Below are positions 52,301 through 59,450 of a stretch of DNA of 64,000 nt, in pieces; the first letter of the stretch is position 1; the number at the start of each line of letters is the position of its first letter. Both the position numbers and the translations under genes were made by a program. Below the pieces are notes generated by a model. It did not search any database. It saw only the letters and a program-made list of their open reading frames with translations, and was not told where the DNA came from. This stretch comes from Amaurobius ferox (taxonomy: Eukaryota; Arthropoda; Arachnida; Araneae; Amaurobiidae): positions 53,028,775 to 53,092,774 of the forward strand of contig OX578146.1 in NCBI GenBank assembly GCA_951213105.1, given 5' to 3'.

Positions 52301-55300
52301 ACTACAGAAAATATGTTTTCTTTTAAATGGAATAAACTAGATCTACAATAACAATATTAACAGATTTGTCATATAATACTTCATATGAAAAATGAGCTTA
52401 TTTGATAATACTTATTAATTTTTTTAATAAATTTATTTGAAAAATGTGCAATATCTCAAGAATGATTTATGTTAAAAGTCTAAAATTGGTGTCATTCATT
52501 TTCTAATGAAAAATAATGTTCAAAATGATTATTTATTTAACAGTATTAAAAGTCCTGATTTTTCAATGATTTAAAAACATTCTATTAAAAATCATGCAAT
52601 ACCTCGAGAACAGTCAATGAGAGTGTTCTAAAGTTTGTATCCTTTGTTTACTAATGAAAAATTATGTCAGAAATGATTTTTATTTATCATTATTAAAGGT
52701 CCTGATATTTTCAAAACTTGGAAGGGTTCCAAATATTTAGTCTTTCAGTATTCAATGATTATAATAATTATACCAAATTACTTTCAAAATGCTTCTTTGT
52801 TCATGAGATATCCCATCCACAGACTTATAGGTACATACACACACACTAACATTCATACAAACACATAGACATCACCTCAAAAACATTCCATTCTAGTTCA
52901 GGGATGCTTAAAACATGCTCTTCTATCAAAAAGTTGAATTTGAATTTTTAATACCATCATAATACTTTCCTAATATATTATACTATGTATATACAGAAAA
53001 TGAAAATATTCCAAATTGCTTCAGAATATGAAATATCATATACTATCATACAAGAAATTGAAGTTAATACAAATGTATGAATTTTATTATATATACAAAA
53101 ATACAAATTTTAAACACAAGTATATATATTAAACAAATATTGATTTCAATTAAAACCACTACTGTTTTCAGTATATATGAACAAAATTTTGTGTTTTGTT
53201 TGTTTCAATTTGAGGCATATACTCATAATTTTCTAAAGAAGAAACATATCAAGTCTAGATGAAATAAGTAAACCAGTATCAAGGTCTAAAAAAATTGTAG
53301 CCAAATTTTATCCCTTTTGTGCAAAAAATAGGAAGAAAAAGGAATATTAAAAATGCCAAATTTGCTGTATATATTTCAGGAACAAGAGAGTTTAACTTGG
53401 CTATTGCTAAAACTTTGCAAATGTTTTTTTTTTTTACAGGATGCACCCATGCTCCTTGCTAACATGCAAGACTATGAGAATCTTGTACAGAAGATATTGC
53501 TGTGTGAAGTTATTTGTACTATAAGATATAACACTTCCCTTGTCCTCAGCTTCCTTCTCCCTTTTCTGCTTGAGTGCAGTGATCAGATACTGAAATTTAC
53601 TGGCAAAATTTTATTCCTTCTGTACACTGACTGTATTAAACCCCTTTTTTCTCACCGTTTTACTGATGTACACTTCATTAAAAGATAATGGCATTCCATA
53701 TATATGGAGTTACTTTTGTAGTTAACTTTATCAGGTAGAATAAGAATGATGAACATTGGAAAGGGTGGGGGCAGGATTGGGAGTTTCAATATTAGAATTC
53801 GAAACTAAAGCTATTTAGCACTTGAACACCACCCCCAGAACTATTATGTCAGCTTTCAAAACTCCACTATGTGCTTTCTATTGGCCAGTTTAGATAGAAT
53901 GCATAATTTGATAGATTTTGAATTAGACAGAATGCAGATAAACAAATGTGGATTTGTATAACTGGAAAGAGACATATGGATTTGTATAGCTGGAAAGAGA
54001 CATGTGGATTTGTATAGCTTGAAAGAGACATGTGGATTTATATAGCTGGAAAGAGACCTATGCATAAACTTTCAGGATCATAGTACAAATGTATATGAAC
54101 ACAACTACGAAATCTTACTTATGGAAAGATAACATTTAATCAAACAATTTTGTCGATCTGTTTTATAATTTCAATTTCAAACTACTACATAAATACAGTT
54201 TTTTACTGAATGGTGTGGTATCACTCGTAGGCATTGGCGGGGGTCATAATCCCTCCACCTCATCAGTGGAAAAATTATACTAGTTCTTCATAGTCAATAC
54301 TGGAAAATAAAATCCAGCACTGTATCTCCCTCCCCTCTTTCCAAGATCCTAACTATACCTATGGTATCACTAATAGTGATGAAGTGATGACCCTGACTAT
54401 GGGTGTGTTTGAAAATTCAACTAATTGGCCATTCCAGTTATGACCAGATATTTCACGGATGTTTCTGTGGTTACTCTAAAGAAATAAAATATAATGTGAT
54501 TATCTTGTGAATTTCTAGCAAAAACAACAATATAAGTCTTACAATATTGTGATAACAGCAAAAAATTCTTAGTCATTCTAGTTATAATTTGACTGCAACC
54601 AAAACAACTTTTCAAATGGCAACAGTTATGACTGAGATAACCAAAACAAGTTTTAAAACACTCTAGCCATAACTCCAGTTACAAATCATGACCACAGAGA
54701 TTTTTCAAACTTGCCCTATATAACTAGAAGAGGAAATCAAAGTGCAAGACAAGACTCAAGGTGAATTCTTGAAGTAATGAATTGAAGTATGATTTTTTTT
54801 TTTTTTTTGATGAATTTTACATAAGCCTAAAATTAATACATATAGCAGTTTTGGCATGCTTCCATGACACCCCTTATTCGAAAAATAAACTGAGAGATTA
54901 ACCATGGGACATAATGAACCAATAACGGCAAGAGAGTACAGCTTTTAGTAAAATAAAATCATCATCATATCATTATGCATTTTATAACATCTATACTATC
55001 ATGGCACAAAAACCTGATGGTGTTGCAGCCTGATAGCCTCACAGCTAAGACCGTCTCAGAAAGTCATTGCCATTAATCCATACCAAAGTAACTGCTTACT
55101 ATTGCTAAGTGGCAATGATCTTAAAGTTTCTCTCAACACTTTCTAAACTTTTGGTACACAGTCTTCTCTTTTTTATACCGTTAGGTTTTGTAGTACACAT
55201 ATTCATATAAATTAGTACATTACATATACTTACCTATTAACGCCATAAAAATAAATAAGATCCGAGATTATCACAGATAGTCGCATGAAAAATACAGTTT

Positions 55301-55427
55301 GAGAGCTGCTGTAGTTCAAATGAGCAACACTCAGCATTTTAGAGTCAAAATATTTTGCCAAGTGTGCAAGGATGTATTCAAACCAAGCGAAAAGGGGTGG
55401 GTAATCAAGAGTCCATTCAGAAGTTTC
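22074..55427 (-). CDS. ALG8: ALG8, dolichyl-P-Glc:Glc1Man9GlcNAc2-PP-dolichol alpha-1,3-glucosyltransferase (exon 1 missing)
   Basis: This ER multi-pass enzyme (ALG6/ALG8 family, GT57) adds the second glucose to the lipid-linked oligosaccharide before transfer to asparagine. Ten exons on the minus strand were placed by GT/AG borders and matching phases: 55427-55234, 51167-50987, 49621-49495, 48601-48513, 44970-44850, 43371-43235, 37134-36995, 33436-33339, 30044-29972 and 22317-22074. They sum to 1404 nt (467 residues plus stop). Vertebrate ALG8 is close to 526 residues, so about 60 N-terminal residues remain in an upstream exon I did not find. Family motifs in order: [103 protein letters not shown]. 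No stop or missing segment is seen, so the gene is probably functional. Its introns carry many transposons. Confidence 0.95.
23060..23971 (-). mobile_element. LINE 3' fragment: RNase H and cysteine-rich tail, in ALG8 intron
   Basis: The 23971-23708 frame has [13 protein letters not shown] (RNase H aspartate) and [14 protein letters not shown] (glutamate). The sequence continues with [18 protein letters not shown] in another frame, then [19 protein letters not shown] and a CxC...H-x4-C-like segment around [20 protein letters not shown]. The GHG/FP and CxCG blocks are typical of LINE C-termini in arachnid genomes. Several stops and frame changes show decay. It has the same strand as ALG8 and lies in the last intron. 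It differs from the element at 17846-21533 in its tail motif. Confidence 0.8.
23975..24905. other. ALG8 intron sequence, nothing recognised
   Basis: AT-rich. GTCACATTTAGTGACCACTAG at 24204-24224 has a close relative at 47166-47186, so a small unknown repeat may be present. Confidence 0.35.
24912..27069 (+). repeat. Hairpin-ended repeat family, long copy with internal ~700-bp tandem duplication
   Basis: It starts AAGATCAATCATGCATAAAG and ends AACAAAGTCATAAATACTTT...AAAGTGTT. The block beginning ATCTCTAAAATGTGATACAT recurs at 24966, 25126 and 25830; the segment 25126-25829 is duplicated as 25830-26520. No protein is encoded. The right end folds as a hairpin (CTTTTCAAC / GTTGTAAAG). Confidence 0.85.
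27346..28645 (+). repeat. Hairpin-ended repeat family, 1.3-kb copy
   Basis: It has the same left end (AAGATCAATCATGC) and right end (GACAGACAGACAGAATGAAC then CACTCTTCAACTTTGTTGTA) as the copies at 24912 and 49661. It lies head-to-tail with the copy ending at 27069, 277 bases apart. Confidence 0.85.
29972..30044 (-). CDS. ALG8: ALG8 exon (short membrane exon)
   Basis: Acceptor TTTCAG after a run of about 24 T (on the gene strand), donor CG|GTAAGT. It encodes [20 protein letters not shown] plus QQLH, matching the family's KILLMLLFTIYS segment in position. Confidence 0.92.
30360..31677 (-). mobile_element. TIR-bounded DNA transposon remnant with transposase C-terminal fragments
   Basis: The left end reads ATATAGGGGAGGACGGGCAC and the right end is its approximate mirror (GTGCCCCATCCTCTCCTATA). 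CAGTGGTCC/GGACCACTG words recur inside. On the minus strand, decayed text includes [20 protein letters not shown], then KVGKYVL, YVGLVLE with DDDY, and [18 protein letters not shown], in changing frames. This resembles the C-terminal region found in some pogo-like transposases, but I cannot name the family with certainty. It lies in the ALG8 intron 29971-22318 to the intron 33338-30045 boundary region, inside the latter. Confidence 0.55.
31678..33338. other. ALG8 intron sequence, nothing recognised
   Basis: AT-rich with A/T-run microsatellites; no gene or repeat structure seen. Confidence 0.4.
33339..33436 (-). CDS. ALG8: ALG8 exon ([11 protein letters not shown] region)
   Basis: Acceptor TTTCTAG, donor GGAG|GTAATA. 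One base completes a threonine codon, one base is left over. It encodes [16 protein letters not shown] then [16 protein letters not shown]. Confidence 0.93.
33758..34133. mobile_element. Foldback element in ALG8 intron
   Basis: The left arm (33758-33890: AATAAAATTAAAACAACTTT, AGCAGCATAAAATACAAAAT, ACCGGTTTTGAAGGC) is mirrored by the right arm (about 33985-34133). The middle repeats a block with TTTGTGTGTCCTGACAAAGA and GAAGGCTGTTTTTG. Related single arms occur at 2090-2165 and 2435-2600. No coding capacity. Confidence 0.7.
34375..35129 (-). repeat. Type B repeat, full copy in ALG8 intron
   Basis: It begins AAAATCTGATGTGGGCAGCA and ends TGTATTGCAGGGAAAGTA. It matches 7764-8571 along its length, including the repeated ~130-bp block and an AC microsatellite near 34970-35000. 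Confidence 0.85.
35149..35395. repeat. Two-copy tandem repeat of ~122 bp
   Basis: TTAAAGTCCACCAATGCTGA and the following ~120 bases occur at 35149 and again at 35273, with small differences. Confidence 0.85.
35771..36750. mobile_element. Non-autonomous TIR element (~980 bp) in ALG8 intron
   Basis: The left end GTTAAACCATAGCCACCTTC and next bases (ATCTAAAATGCCTGTTC) are mirrored at the right end (GAACAGGTATTTTAGATAAA then GGTGGCTATAGTTTAAC). The inverted repeats run ~38 bp with few mismatches. A second inner inverted similarity is the CACCGCTGG / CCGCTGGGTGG text. There is no open frame of note, so it must be mobilised by another element. Confidence 0.75.
36995..37134 (-). CDS. ALG8: ALG8 exon (HVHEKAIL region)
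   Basis: Acceptor TATTTCTAG, donor AC|GTAAGT. Phase 0 in, two bases out. It encodes [17 protein letters not shown] and then [17 protein letters not shown]. The HVHEKA motif is diagnostic of the ALG6/ALG8 family. Confidence 0.95.
37135..40509. other. ALG8 intron sequence, AT-rich, nothing recognised
   Basis: Long A- and T-runs (37423-37439, 37598-37610). The segment 37640-38000 is a string of imperfect AAAATTTAAATTATNAAAAAGTAAAC words, a low-complexity repeat. No gene seen. Confidence 0.45.
40768..42536 (+). mobile_element. Nested pogo/Tigger-like DNA transposon with transposase C-terminus
   Basis: The ends CAGTACAACCTCTAATCTCC and the mirror of ACAACCTCGAAAATCCGGAC show TATCCG/TCCGG-type TIRs typical of pogo elements. 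On the plus strand near 41960-42176 a frame reads [29 protein letters not shown] and [12 protein letters not shown]. This acidic tail with the FITEQ ending is characteristic of the C-terminus of Tigger-type transposases. The DDE core and the CENP-B-like DNA-binding part are not recognisable. It lies in an ALG8 intron, opposite strand. Confidence 0.75.
41955..42178 (+). pseudogene. Tigger-type transposase C-terminal fragment
   Basis: About 70 residues, no stop until [23 protein letters not shown], an acidic/serine stretch ([10 protein letters not shown]), [20 protein letters not shown] and ITEQK. There is no catalytic residue here. The match to the Tigger C-terminal acidic region is by motif pattern only. 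Confidence 0.65.
43235..43371 (-). CDS. ALG8: ALG8 exon ([14 protein letters not shown] region)
   Basis: Acceptor ACTTTTTAG, donor CTT|GTAAGT. Two bases complete the previous codon; it ends in phase 0. It encodes [20 protein letters not shown] and then a membrane segment [19 protein letters not shown]. Confidence 0.93.
43785..43918. repeat. Type C repeat fragment
   Basis: AAATCTTATGTGAGCAGCAT ... ATAATGGCATACAAGAT ... TTGACATTGAATTAAT. The first part shares the GTGGGCAGCACATG end of types A and B; the rest matches 51331-51406 joined to 52092-52135. It stops where the hairpin/hammerhead-like unit starts. Confidence 0.6.
43962..43999 (+). ncRNA. Hammerhead-ribozyme-like motif (type I layout, minimal stem III)
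   Basis: Core CTGAGGA at 43962-43968, stem II GGGTA/TACCC with loop TGATGA (43970-43985), GAAA at 43986-43989, a palindromic AGCGCT (43989-43994) acting as a very short stem III, and TC at 43994-43995 as the expected cleavage site. Stem I pairs GCCA (43958-43961) with TGGC (43996-43999) and extends imperfectly. One extra A (43969) lies between the core and stem II, which may weaken or abolish activity. Minimal type I hammerheads of this form are known from Penelope-like elements and retrozymes. No retroelement frame is adjacent. An 11-bp stem AGTGGCGTTAA/TTAACGCCACT (43919-43929 with 43953-43963) would compete with stem I. Confidence 0.5.
44850..44970 (-). CDS. ALG8: ALG8 exon ([22 protein letters not shown])
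   Basis: Acceptor CTTTCTAG, donor TTG|GTAATT. Phase 0 in, one base out. It encodes [20 protein letters not shown] followed by [20 protein letters not shown], the most conserved block of the ALG6/ALG8 family. Confidence 0.95.
45740..47071 (+). mobile_element. Nearly intact mariner element in ALG8 intron
   Basis: The ends CGAGGCATGTTTTTTATGTA (left) and the mirror of CGAGGCATGTTTTTTAAGTA (right) are flanked by TA (45738-45739, 47072-47073). The length of 1332 bp is that of a complete mariner. It lies in the ALG8 intron 48512-44971 on the opposite strand. The transposase frame is interrupted by only one stop. Confidence 0.95.
45902..46972 (+). pseudogene. Mariner transposase with a single in-frame stop
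   Basis: ATG at 45902 ([20 protein letters not shown]). The N-terminal paired helix-turn-helix part includes [20 protein letters not shown] and RSGRPS. The mariner linker motif WVPKML (family WVPHEL) is near residue 125. The catalytic triad is GDETW (first Asp), HDNARPH (second Asp) and [13 protein letters not shown] (third Asp), the DD34D pattern of true mariners. A TAG at 46628-46630 cuts the frame after NNLRRAI; the same frame resumes and runs to 46972, total 357 codons including the stop position, close to the usual ~345-350. The truncated product would lack the last two catalytic aspartates. Confidence 0.95.
47074..48130. other. ALG8 intron sequence, nothing recognised
   Basis: No coding sequence. 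GTCACATTAGTGACCACTAG at 47167-47186 is shared with 24204-24224. 47556-47620 repeats TTCCAGGTTTT-like words. Confidence 0.4.
48160..48305. repeat. Minisatellite, ~31-bp unit
   Basis: Units of CAATAGCAGTGTTATAGCAG followed by TGTTTTTC repeat four to five times with drift (48163-48303). Just outside the ALG8 exon at 48601. Confidence 0.85.
48513..48601 (-). CDS. ALG8: ALG8 exon (SFGPF region)
   Basis: Acceptor CTGTTGTTAG, donor CTG|GTAATA. It starts with two bases completing a glycine codon and ends in phase 0. It encodes [20 protein letters not shown] and then SFGPFIYL. Confidence 0.93.
49495..49621 (-). CDS. ALG8: ALG8 exon ([12 protein letters not shown] region)
   Basis: Acceptor TTCCTTCAG, donor ACAG|GTAAAA, leaving one base of a codon. 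It encodes [20 protein letters not shown] and [16 protein letters not shown], a membrane-embedded family signature. A 1.16-kb repeat ends only 39 bases upstream of this acceptor. Confidence 0.95.
49661..50820 (+). repeat. Hairpin-ended repeat family, 1.16-kb copy filling an ALG8 intron
   Basis: It starts AGAGATCAATCATGCATAGA and ends CACTTTTCAACTATGTTATA then AAGTGTTAAAA. It makes up about 85% of the 1365-bp intron between exons ending at 50987 and starting at 49621, and its left edge is only 39 bases from the splice acceptor. Confidence 0.88.
50987..51167 (-). CDS. ALG8: ALG8 exon (VDHIHFQYN region)
   Basis: Acceptor AATTTAG, donor GAG|GTAAAA. It completes the split codon of the previous exon and ends in phase 0. 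It encodes [16 protein letters not shown] and then [20 protein letters not shown], a hallmark block of ALG8. Confidence 0.95.
51331..52150. repeat. Type C repeat split by a hAT element
   Basis: CTAATGTGGGCAGCACATGA starts the copy; it is interrupted at 51406/52092 and resumes with CTATACAAGATTAATGGCAT, TTGACATTGGATTAACACC-like text. The intact relative is 43785-43918. Confidence 0.7.
51407..52091. mobile_element. Non-autonomous hAT-type element with 8-bp target duplication
   Basis: The left end is CAGTGTTTCCAAAACTTATT and the right end the mirror of CAGCATTTCCCCGATGGTGG, both of the CAGNGTTTC type seen in hAT elements; GACCCAC words are inside both ends. The 8-bp flanks GTGCACAA and CTATACAA differ slightly but both fit the uninterrupted type C text GCATACAA at 43858-43866. 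At 685 bp it encodes no transposase. Confidence 0.78.
52390..52990 (-). repeat. Old, diverged type A repeat copy
   Basis: Segments around AAAATGTGCAATATCTCAAG, ACATACACACACACTAACAT, GGGATGCTTAAAACATGCTC and CATAATACTTTCCTAATATA follow the order of type A copy 2 (8801-9734), with many differences. Confidence 0.65.
52991..55233. other. ALG8 intron sequence with a 32-bp minisatellite
   Basis: The open frame at 53353-53688 shows no known family. A tandem repeat of GGATTTGTATAGCTGGAAAG plus AGACATGT (32 bp, about four units) lies at 53949-54062. Otherwise nothing recognised. Confidence 0.55.
55234..55427 (-). CDS. ALG8: ALG8 exon (first found; LDYPP luminal-loop region)
   Basis: Acceptor CTACCAG and donor AG|GTAAGT. 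It starts in phase 0 and ends with two bases of a codon. It encodes [18 protein letters not shown] through [17 protein letters not shown]. The LDYPP motif of the first luminal loop is shared by ALG6 and ALG8 and lies near the proposed active site. The preceding exon with the start codon should lie at higher coordinates. Confidence 0.95.
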
Positions 55428-56554
55428 CTGGTAGGGGAAATAAGTACATTAAAACAAGATTCTTTATATACTACAAAATTCAATAGAATTATATTGCTGA
55501 ATGTTTGATAATTGTCAATTTTATGTCCCTTAAGTTTTAAAAAAATATAATAATAAATGAAATAAATATATTTTGTATTAAAGAGATATATTTTGTATAA
55601 TTACATAGGTATATTTCATATAATTAAATAGATATAATAAATAAGATGGATTTTTTTCCAGAATTCATTTGAAATTTAAGCTATTTGACATATTTCTCAA
55701 CAAAAAGTATTTTTTATAATATTAAATGTAGCTTGACTTCATGAAAAATAAATCTGTCATTTCTGTCACTGTTCTCCAATGATGAGTTGAGTTTTCATCT
55801 CCTTAATTACATCAGTAAAAAACATGAAAAATAGAAATAATTGTTGAAGCTTAAGAAATTACAATTTTAACTCATATAAAAGAACCTCTTTTATAATTTT
55901 TTTAAAAACATTACTTGCTGATACACGTTTGACTCTGAAAATCGGTGACATTATGAAGTTGACAGCAGTCAATCGAAGAACACTATTTAGAGTTTTTTTC
56001 AATATCTGTTTTAAGTTTTGGAATTTAAGAGGCAAGTAATATTGTTAATATATTGGAAAACACAATTTGATTACTCACTTTTGAAGAGTATACAATTCTA
56101 GAGTACCCATCATTTCTGACCTGTATTCAGTTTTTATTGATATGAATAAAAATTTAAAAATATTGTGTTGTATCATGTTAGTACATAAAAGCATGTTATG
56201 CCTAGTGCAGACTTTGATTCCCAATGTTAGTTTTAATTTCCATGCAGAAGAAAAACAAACCCAATGTCATTTCTGTCATAATCATTTCTGACACAGGAAT
56301 GTAATGAATATGCACTAAAACTCCATTAATCATGTTAAACAGCTCTATCATCCATTAGAAATCTCAAAAGACATTTCCAAGAACTTATTCCAAGAAGTTT
56401 TTAGAAACTACAATGTTAAAAACTTTTATTTTTGGAACTTGAAAACTGGTATTCATTAGATATTCTTCCATGTAATTACTTTAAGGCAGCCTATTTAACT
56501 TATTAAATATAAAAGATTAAAAATATATAAAGTCTTTATTTTTACTCAAAGATA
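55428..56554. other. Upstream of the first found ALG8 exon, nothing recognised
   Basis: Probably ALG8 intron 1. I searched by eye for the missing exon (a DFEVHRNWLAIT-like block on the minus strand) and did not find it here or further up to 64000. Confidence 0.4.
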
Positions 56555-56559
56555 TAAAA

Positions 56560-57440
56560 TCATATGTAGATACCTGAGAGCTTTTGTGCATGAAATGCCC
56601 ACCATCAGAGGCATATAACAGGAGAAAAAGGTACATTGGACAATTTATATCCGGCCAAACCATGATCCAAATTTGCATATCATTAATGGCCAAAAAGTAC
56701 AAGTAAATACAAGAGAAATGAAAAACCACAAAAATATAAATGTCACAGAATATAGAATTAAAATCATTGACATAGTAAAAATAACACATTTAGATGCTTA
56801 AATGATTTAGATGTTTAGGACGATTTAGATGGAATCAGGAATGAGATGCCACATGTAACAGATGTTGCACAGGGTCAAAATTACGGCTAGAATCAAGAGA
56901 GATATACATAAAGATTCTAAAAGCAAAATATTGTGAGGATTATTGCAGTTTGTTAAAAGAAATGTTTATCATTGATAACAGTTTACATAAGCATGTTCAG
57001 ATTATCTAATACCTAAAGTTCTTTTATGTACCAATATAGAATTTATAACTATTTTCAGAAGAAATTAGGGGCACAACATGCACCTCAGTCTGACTTAAAG
57101 CAATACTAAATAAATTTATCAGTATGGATATAGCTAAACATAGGAGTAACAGAAGAATGGACAGGCTTAAAATTAAGTTCTTGACTAAACAAAGAGAGTG
57201 GAAGATCTTAGGATTATAAGGAAGGCTGGATTTGAAAGGCAAAAAGTTGGTAGATGGGGTAAGTGTGGGTTTGAGAAAGATGATATTACTGATAGTAGAG
57301 AAAATTTGATGAATAAACTCAAATGAATATGCAGCTTCACAACCAAATATAAAGATAAAAGTTAATTTCATCACACAAACTATCAATAGATGAACATATG
57401 TTAATGTTATGGTTAAAATAGGCAATGAAAGAAGCTCATT
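56560..57440 (-). mobile_element. Decayed Penelope-like element, C-terminal part, minus strand
   Basis: The minus-strand frame 57425-57024 reads LTFIFIFGCEAAYSFEFIHQ, FLPFKSSLPYNPKI and then EVHVVPLISSENSYKFYIGT, the beginning of a GIY-YIG domain. It parallels the plus-strand copy at 58350-59450 segment by segment. Hydrophobic runs come from frameshifted connector sequence. Downstream, GGATATAAATTGTCCAATGT (minus strand, near 56650) leads to a degraded hammerhead-like motif at 56576-56608. Domain order is RT then GIY-YIG, the standard Penelope layout. Confidence 0.7.
56576..56608 (-). ncRNA. Degraded hammerhead-like motif at the end of the minus-strand Penelope copy
   Basis: On the minus strand CTGATGG stands where CTGATGA is expected, then GGGCATTTCATGCAC (a possible stem II) and AAAAGCTCTC where the plus copy has GAAAGTGCTC. 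It aligns with 59369-59401. Two core bases are changed, so it is likely inactive. Confidence 0.35.
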
Positions 57441-58349
57441 GTGAAGACCAATTGTTTTAGTTGATGAAATATTTTTTTCAAAAGAATGATGCCGCTATGG
57501 ACAGTCCTTTATCTGGCTTTCTGGCCAAGGCTGTATTTTTGGAACTGAGAATGAGATTTTGATTTCTTTGCAATTAAAACCTGTTGTTACATAGATGATG
57601 TGTCATGGTTTGGAGATACAGCTTAAGGGAATATGGTACCCAAAAAATCTTAAATTTTTTTTTTATTGTTTAAAAAAAAAATCATTATTTTCTGATTTAA
57701 ATAACAGCAAATTCATCTTGCTACGTTAAATAGAACAGATTATATTGCAATGTTAAAAATTGAACTACTAAAGTTGTCACCAACCACACCCACTTTAATG
57801 CTTTTTTTCTCAAAGATGCGATTTTCGAGATTTTTATAAATTTAAATTGATATAAGTCAAATTCTACTGCACTGATATGAATGAAATTTGGAATAATTGT
57901 TATATATATACTTTAATTTGTCTTCAGCAATTGCTGAAATATGTGTTTGTTTTTTTATTATGATTTTCGAAAACAATATTTGTGGTGAAAAATCACGTTT
58001 TTTTACATTATTTTTTATTAATTTTTTCTGATTTATATTTACAAAAACTGTGAAGACAATTTATTTCTTACATATTTTTATGTTAAAAAATGTTCAAATT
58101 AAAATTTTAGAAAAATTATTTTTTCTTTTAATTGTTAAAATTTTGAATACCACATTTTGTTTACTATACTTAAAATCCACCTGAATACAAAAAATTACAA
58201 CTATAACTTCAAAATTGCAGATTTCAGCAATTTGGGTACCATATCCCCTTGAGCGATTGTGATAGCTTGATAGTACCAATTTTTGTCTTTCTACAAATGT
58301 TGCTGCTGAAAACAAGTATGTGTATGTGGTGTGCGGGGTATTTTTTGTC
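57441..58349. other. Spacer between the two inverted Penelope copies
   Basis: AT-rich, no gene recognised. Confidence 0.4.
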
Positions 58350-58817
58350 TTTCCTTGATGTTCTGGTTTCAAATGGTACTAATGGTTTCCATACCTCTGT
58401 TTCTTGTAAATCCACTTTTACTAATTCCTGTATTACTATTAATACTTACCACTCTGCTTCTTCTAAAAAAGTTTCTTTCTTTGCTTAAAAATTTTTTTAC
58501 TATGCCTTTAATATCTGTTCTTCTATTGATAGTTTGCTTGATAAAATTAACTTTATCTTTAGCCTTGGTTGGGAATCTGCTTACTCCTTTTGAAATCATT
58601 CTTAAAATTTTCTTTACTATTCATAATAATTTTAGATTTCCCAAATTATACTTGTCTCATCTACTGACATTTAGTCTTTCAAATCTTTTCTTCCTAATAA
58701 TCCTAAGACTTTCTGCTTTCTCGTTCAGTTTTGCCCAGAACTTAATCTTAAGTCTGTTCATTTTTCTGTTACCACTATGTTTAGCCATATCCATACTAAT
58801 AAGTTTAAAAGTAATAC

Positions 58818-59100
58818 TTTGAGTCAGGCTGAGGTGTACATTGTACCCTTCATTTCCACTGAAAATAGTTATAAATTCTATATTGGTAGTACTAAAAGAG
58901 CTGTAGATATTAGATTACCTGAACATGGTTGTGATAATAAATAAAAAACATTCCACCACTTTATCCCAAACTGCTATCATTGATAACTTTATCCTGCTTG
59001 TCAATAAAACTTTTCTTTTAACAAACTGCAATAATCCCAGTAATATTTTACTTTCCAAATCTATATTTATTTATATCTATCATGATTTGAACTATAATTT
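58818..59100 (+). pseudogene. GIY-YIG endonuclease domain of a Penelope-like element, decayed
   Basis: The EVYIVPF strand stands for GIY, FYIGSTKR for YIG, and the arginine of DIRLPEH is the catalytic arginine, with the histidine following as in the family. The C-terminal half (KHSTTLSQTAIIDNF onward, about 58948-59100) reads in another frame. This domain sits after the RT here, unlike the element at 12622-15087. Confidence 0.75.
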
Positions 59101-59368
59101 TCGATCCTGTGCAATATCTTATGGTTCGTGTAGCTTCTCATTCTTGATTTCATAAATGTTAAATTATTGTCTGTGAATATTTAAACATCTAAATGTATTA
59201 TTTTTAATATTTCAATAATTTTAATTCTATATGCTATGATGACATTTGTATTTTTTTATTTCATTTATATTTACTTGTACTTTTCAGCTATTAATGATAT
59301 GTAAATTTTGATCGTAGTTTGATTGGGTATAAATTGTCCAATGTTCCTTTTCTTCCTGTCATATGCTT

Positions 59369-59401
59369 CTGATGATGGATGCTTCACAATCGAAAGTGCT
59401 C
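59369..59401 (+). ncRNA. Hammerhead-like motif at the 3' part of the plus-strand Penelope copy
   Basis: CTGATGA (59369-59375), a weakened stem II (GAT...ATC), GAAA (59392-59395), short GTGC and TC. Like the motif at 43962 it has one extra base between the core and stem II. Stem I is poor. Position near the end of a Penelope copy fits the known placement of such ribozymes. Confidence 0.45.
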
Positions 59402-59450
59402 AGACTGGTATATATGCTTTTATATTTTTGCGCTCCAAAGAACATGCTTC

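Larger units (their letters stand above)
58350..59450 (+). mobile_element. Decayed Penelope-like element, C-terminal part, plus strand
   Basis: SFLDVLVSNGTNGFHTSVSC followed by KSTFTNSCITIN (58350-58440) matches the block after the RT motifs of Penelope elements (FLDV ... RKPTFTNRYL). After a stop near 58486 come AFNICSSIDSLLDKINFIFS and WESAYSFEIILKIF in changing frames. A GIY-YIG domain follows at about 58818-58940 (EVYIVPFISTENSYKFYIGS, then TKRAVDIRLPEHG) and, after a shift near 58945, KKHSTTLSQTAIIDNFILLV to LNYNF. The 3' part ends in a hammerhead-like motif. The full RT domain is missing upstream. Confidence 0.78.

Noticed and set aside
53353..53688. 111-codon plus-strand frame with an upstream CAG acceptor-like site
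   Set aside because: No family resemblance, composition like the surrounding intron, and it runs antisense to ALG8.
58331..58822. 163-codon leucine-rich frame as a membrane protein
   Set aside because: It is an out-of-frame reading of the Penelope relic; the real coding blocks lie in the other frames.
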